A DNA stretch of 7,068 nt. Origin: Nitrososphaerota archaeon (lineage in GTDB: Archaea > Thermoproteota > Nitrososphaeria > Nitrososphaerales > JACQRY01). Every line of letters starts with the position of its first letter. Within the stretch, counting starts at the first letter, position 1. The notes beneath the pieces were generated by a model that did not search any database, was not told the DNA's origin, and was given only the letters and a program-made list of their open reading frames with translations. Positions 5,110 through 7,068 of the stretch are shown one piece after another. Where the stretch lies: NCBI GenBank assembly GCA_016206275.1, contig JACQRY010000088.1, positions 1 to 7,068 on the forward strand, in the 5' to 3' direction. Both the position numbers and the translations under genes were made by a program.

Positions 5110-6460
5110 GCTCGAGGTCGCGGTTGAAGAGGGGAAGCGAGAAGCTGTTAGGCTCGTTCAGGATCTTTGTCGCCAGCCCAGTGTCTCAGCCCAGAATCTT
5201 GGCGTGAAGGAGTGTTCGAGGCTTTTGGAGTCGATGATGAAGGATGCCGGGTTAGAGACAAGGATCATTACTGATCACGGTGGCCAACCTATTGTGTACG
5301 GGGAGAGAATCGTGGATGACGCTAAGAGAACTTTGCTGTTCTATGATCACTACGATGTTCAGCCTCCTGAGCCTCTGGATGAGTGGAAGAGCGACCCTTT
5401 TTCAGGCGAGGTGAGAGATGGGTTTCTTTTTGCCAGGGGTGCTTCAGATAACAAGGGGAACATAGTTGCCCGCCTGCAGGCTCTAAAGATTTTGCTGCAG
5501 GTTTATGGTAAGCTTCCTTCGAACGTCAAGTTCTTAGCTGAAGGTGAGGAGGAGGTTGGCAGCCCCTTTCTCCACAAGTTTGTTGAGGCGAATATGGAGC
5601 TTCTTCGAGCAGATGGCTGCATGTGGGAAGGCGCGTCTTCCGATGCTAAGGATAGGCCTGTCATCGCTTTGGGGGCGAAGGGGTTGATCTACATTGAGCT
5701 TAGGGTTAAAGGCCCTAAAGTCGATATGCATTCGTCTTATTCGACGCTCATAGAGAATCCTGCGTGGAGGCTTGTTGAAGCCTTGTCGGCGTTGCGTGAT
5801 GATCAGGGGAGGGTTTTAGTTGACGGCTTCTACGACGATGTCGAGCAGCCGAGCGTTGAAGAGTTAGAGTATCTGGAGAAGATGCCTTTCGACGAGGAGC
5901 GTCTGCTCAAAAAGGATTACGGTGTTGATCGCTTTGTGCATGGGCTTTCTGGACTTGACGCCAAGAGGGAGTATTTCTATGGCCCTACGTGCAATATCGC
6001 CGGGATCAACTCAGGTTATACGGGAGCAGGTAGCAAGACGGTTCTTCCCAAGAAGGCTTTCGCAAAGATCGATCTTCGCATGGTTCCTAAACAGGATCCA
6101 CAGAAGATTCTCGCATCGGTGAAGAAGCATGTGGAGTCAAAAGGGTTCGCCGACTTTCAGTTTCTTGTGGAGAGTAGTTATGAGGCTGCGAGGACGCCCA
6201 TGTCGGACCCATTCGTGAGGATCGTTGAAAGTTCAGCCAAGGAAATCTATGGGGTCAATCCGGTGATCCATCCGAGTATGGCTGGCTCTGGCCCGATGTA
6301 CTTGTTTGTTAACAGGTTGAGGATTCCGACGGCGTCTATAGGGATTGGGCACTTTGGGTCTAAGATTCATGCGCCTAACGAGAATATTCGGTTGGAGGAT
6401 CTGTATAAGGGGATAAGGTATATGGTTCGATTCATGCAGACGATGGGGAATCAGTGGTGA
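5093..6460 (+). CDS. M20 family metallopeptidase (dipeptidase/carboxypeptidase type)
   Basis: This is a co-catalytic zinc peptidase or amidohydrolase of family M20, close to the carnosinase-like/DapE/ArgE group; family members cleave dipeptides or deacylate amino acids in the cytoplasm. Numbering from the TTG at 5087, the metal site is visible. It comprises H88 and D90 in YDHYDVQP; bridging D121 in GASDNKGN; catalytic base E155 and ligand E156 in EGEEEVGSP; E181 in MWEGASS, where Asp or Glu is the fifth ligand; and H428 in GSKIHAPNENI. The dimerisation (lid) domain lies roughly at 195-320, with the GAKGLIYIELRVKG strand and KVDMHSS following it. The length is normal for the subgroup, and no signal peptide is seen. 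The substrate cannot be predicted. ATG 5093 is chosen over TTG 5087 because it is the better codon and sits at leaderless distance from the TATA box. The gene ends in a 10-nt tail-to-tail overlap with the next gene. Confidence 0.9.
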   Translation: MLLDDRLEVAVEEGKREAVRLVQDLCRQPSVSAQNLGVKECSRLLESMMKDAGLETRIITDHGGQPIVYGERIVDDAKRTLLFYDHYDVQPPEPLDEWKSDPFSGEVRDGFLFARGASDNKGNIVARLQALKILLQVYGKLPSNVKFLAEGEEEVGSPFLHKFVEANMELLRADGCMWEGASSDAKDRPVIALGAKGLIYIELRVKGPKVDMHSSYSTLIENPAWRLVEALSALRDDQGRVLVDGFYDDVEQPSVEELEYLEKMPFDEERLLKKDYGVDRFVHGLSGLDAKREYFYGPTCNIAGINSGYTGAGSKTVLPKKAFAKIDLRMVPKQDPQKILASVKKHVESKGFADFQFLVESSYEAARTPMSDPFVRIVESSAKEIYGVNPVIHPSMAGSGPMYLFVNRLRIPTASIGIGHFGSKIHAPNENIRLEDLYKGIRYMVRFMQTMGNQW

Positions 6461-7068
6461 GGCTTGGTGTAATCATCCCAGTAGGCTCGTATCCCGGTGA
6501 TTATGCCGATTGATATTACTAGGAGGAGGGCGAGGTGGCCCTGTGTTATTGCGGTCATAGCGAGTCTTGAGAACCCGTATGTTATGATGGAAATATTGTT
6601 GTGTTCAGCGAATAATGTGCTAAGAGTAAGAATGATTAGAAAAGGAATCGCGAGGGTGATGTTTCTTCTGTCTGCTTTGAGAAGGTCTTTAAGATCCCCG
6701 TTTCCATACATGTAGCTTAGAGCAAGGAGTAGTCCGCCCACCTCCAGCAGAGCGTCGAAGGCGGATGGTATGGGTAAGCCTAATCCTATAGTCCAGTCCA
6801 GAAGAGGGTAGAGTGCTGGAATATCGCCTACGAGGGCATCTGTCAACATGTGCGAGTATATTCCGAGTGTGAGTGGTAAGGAGTTTCTTTTCATCCTCCA
6901 GTAGAGTATGGCTGACGGTGGTAGCCAGAAGAGCAGTGAGTGGGTCCAGAGGTGGTGTTCAAACCCTAGGCTTTGGAGGAAGATGTCGAAGTCGGGAATT
7001 ATTCCCAGGGTAAGAGCCAAGCTCGGACAGATCTGTGTGTTCAGTGTCTTTGAGGATAGTTTTGCGAC
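6451..7068 (-). CDS. YdjM/DUF457-type membrane-bound metal-dependent hydrolase, 5' end beyond window
   Basis: This is an integral membrane protein of the YdjM family (predicted metal-dependent hydrolase, physiological substrate unknown). The TTG at 7020 is not the real start: the frame stays open for 16 more codons to the window edge, so the N-terminus, where the family usually has a His-containing first helix, is missing. Conserved motifs, counted from the TTG, are GIIPDFDIF (6-14, the G-x-x-PD-x-D motif), HHLWTHSLLF (22-31, the H-x-x-TH motif) and GIYSHMLTDALV (53-64, the SH-x-x-x-D motif). Together these supply the proposed metal ligands. About four hydrophobic helices are visible, near 28-40, 90-105, 121-137 and 160-178. 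The 10-nt overlap with the M20 gene is between converging coding ends, so it says nothing about shared function. Confidence 0.75.
   Translation of the reverse strand, partial: VAKLSSKTLNTQICPSLALTLGIIPDFDIFLQSLGFEHHLWTHSLLFWLPPSAILYWRMKRNSLPLTLGIYSHMLTDALVGDIPALYPLLDWTIGLGLPIPSAFDALLEVGGLLLALSYMYGNGDLKDLLKADRRNITLAIPFLIILTLSTLFAEHNNISIITYGFSRLAMTAITQGHLALLLVISIGIITGIRAYWDDYTKPHH

Noticed and set aside
6497..6715. 72-codon open frame on the plus strand
   Set aside because: It is antisense to the YdjM-like membrane protein, which has clear family motifs.

Overview
This 7,068-base window looks like an ordinary stretch of an archaeal chromosome with a compact mix of metabolic genes. The archaeal call rests on three things. 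There is a mannosyl-3-phosphoglycerate synthase/phosphatase gene pair whose synthase closely resembles what I recall of the Pyrococcus enzyme. The genes lack Shine-Dalgarno sequences. BRE/TATA-like boxes lie about 31 nt upstream of start codons, as in leaderless archaeal transcripts. I cannot place it more precisely; a TACK-type or uncultivated archaeon would fit, but that is a guess. No mobile element, CRISPR array, rRNA or convincing tRNA was seen.

Left part (1-2658, + strand). The C-terminal part of an AsnB-type asparagine synthase, cut by the window edge, is followed after 6 nt by mpgS and then, after 43 nt, by mpgP. MpgS joins GDP-mannose to 3-phosphoglycerate, and MpgP removes the phosphate to give mannosylglycerate, a compatible solute of salt- or heat-stressed organisms. 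A 33-codon reading frame overlaps the mpgP stop codon (TAGTG) and runs into the end of the next, convergent gene.

Middle (2642-4915, - strand). A stand-alone V4R-domain protein and a cytoplasmic GH15 (glucoamylase-like) glycoside hydrolase lie on the minus strand. They are separated by a 432-nt gap with no good gene. The gap contains two notable inverted-repeat arrangements and AT-rich promoter-like sequence, so a structured leader or small RNA is possible but unproven. The GH15 enzyme has its full catalytic set but no N-terminal beta-sandwich domain.

Right part (4916-7068). A divergent promoter region of about 180 nt separates GH15 from an M20 metallopeptidase on the + strand. It carries a convincing leaderless BRE/TATA box for the peptidase and one or two doubtful small ORFs. 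The peptidase ends in a 10-nt convergent overlap with a YdjM/DUF457-type membrane protein on the minus strand, whose start lies beyond the window.

The asparagine synthase, mpgS and mpgP probably form one transcription unit. The GH15 hydrolase could act on storage sugar, or speculatively on mannosylglycerate or glucosylglycerate. I see no clear undescribed system. The best leads are the 432-nt gap, the GH15/mannosylglycerate neighbourhood, and the small ORFs at 2557 and 4948.
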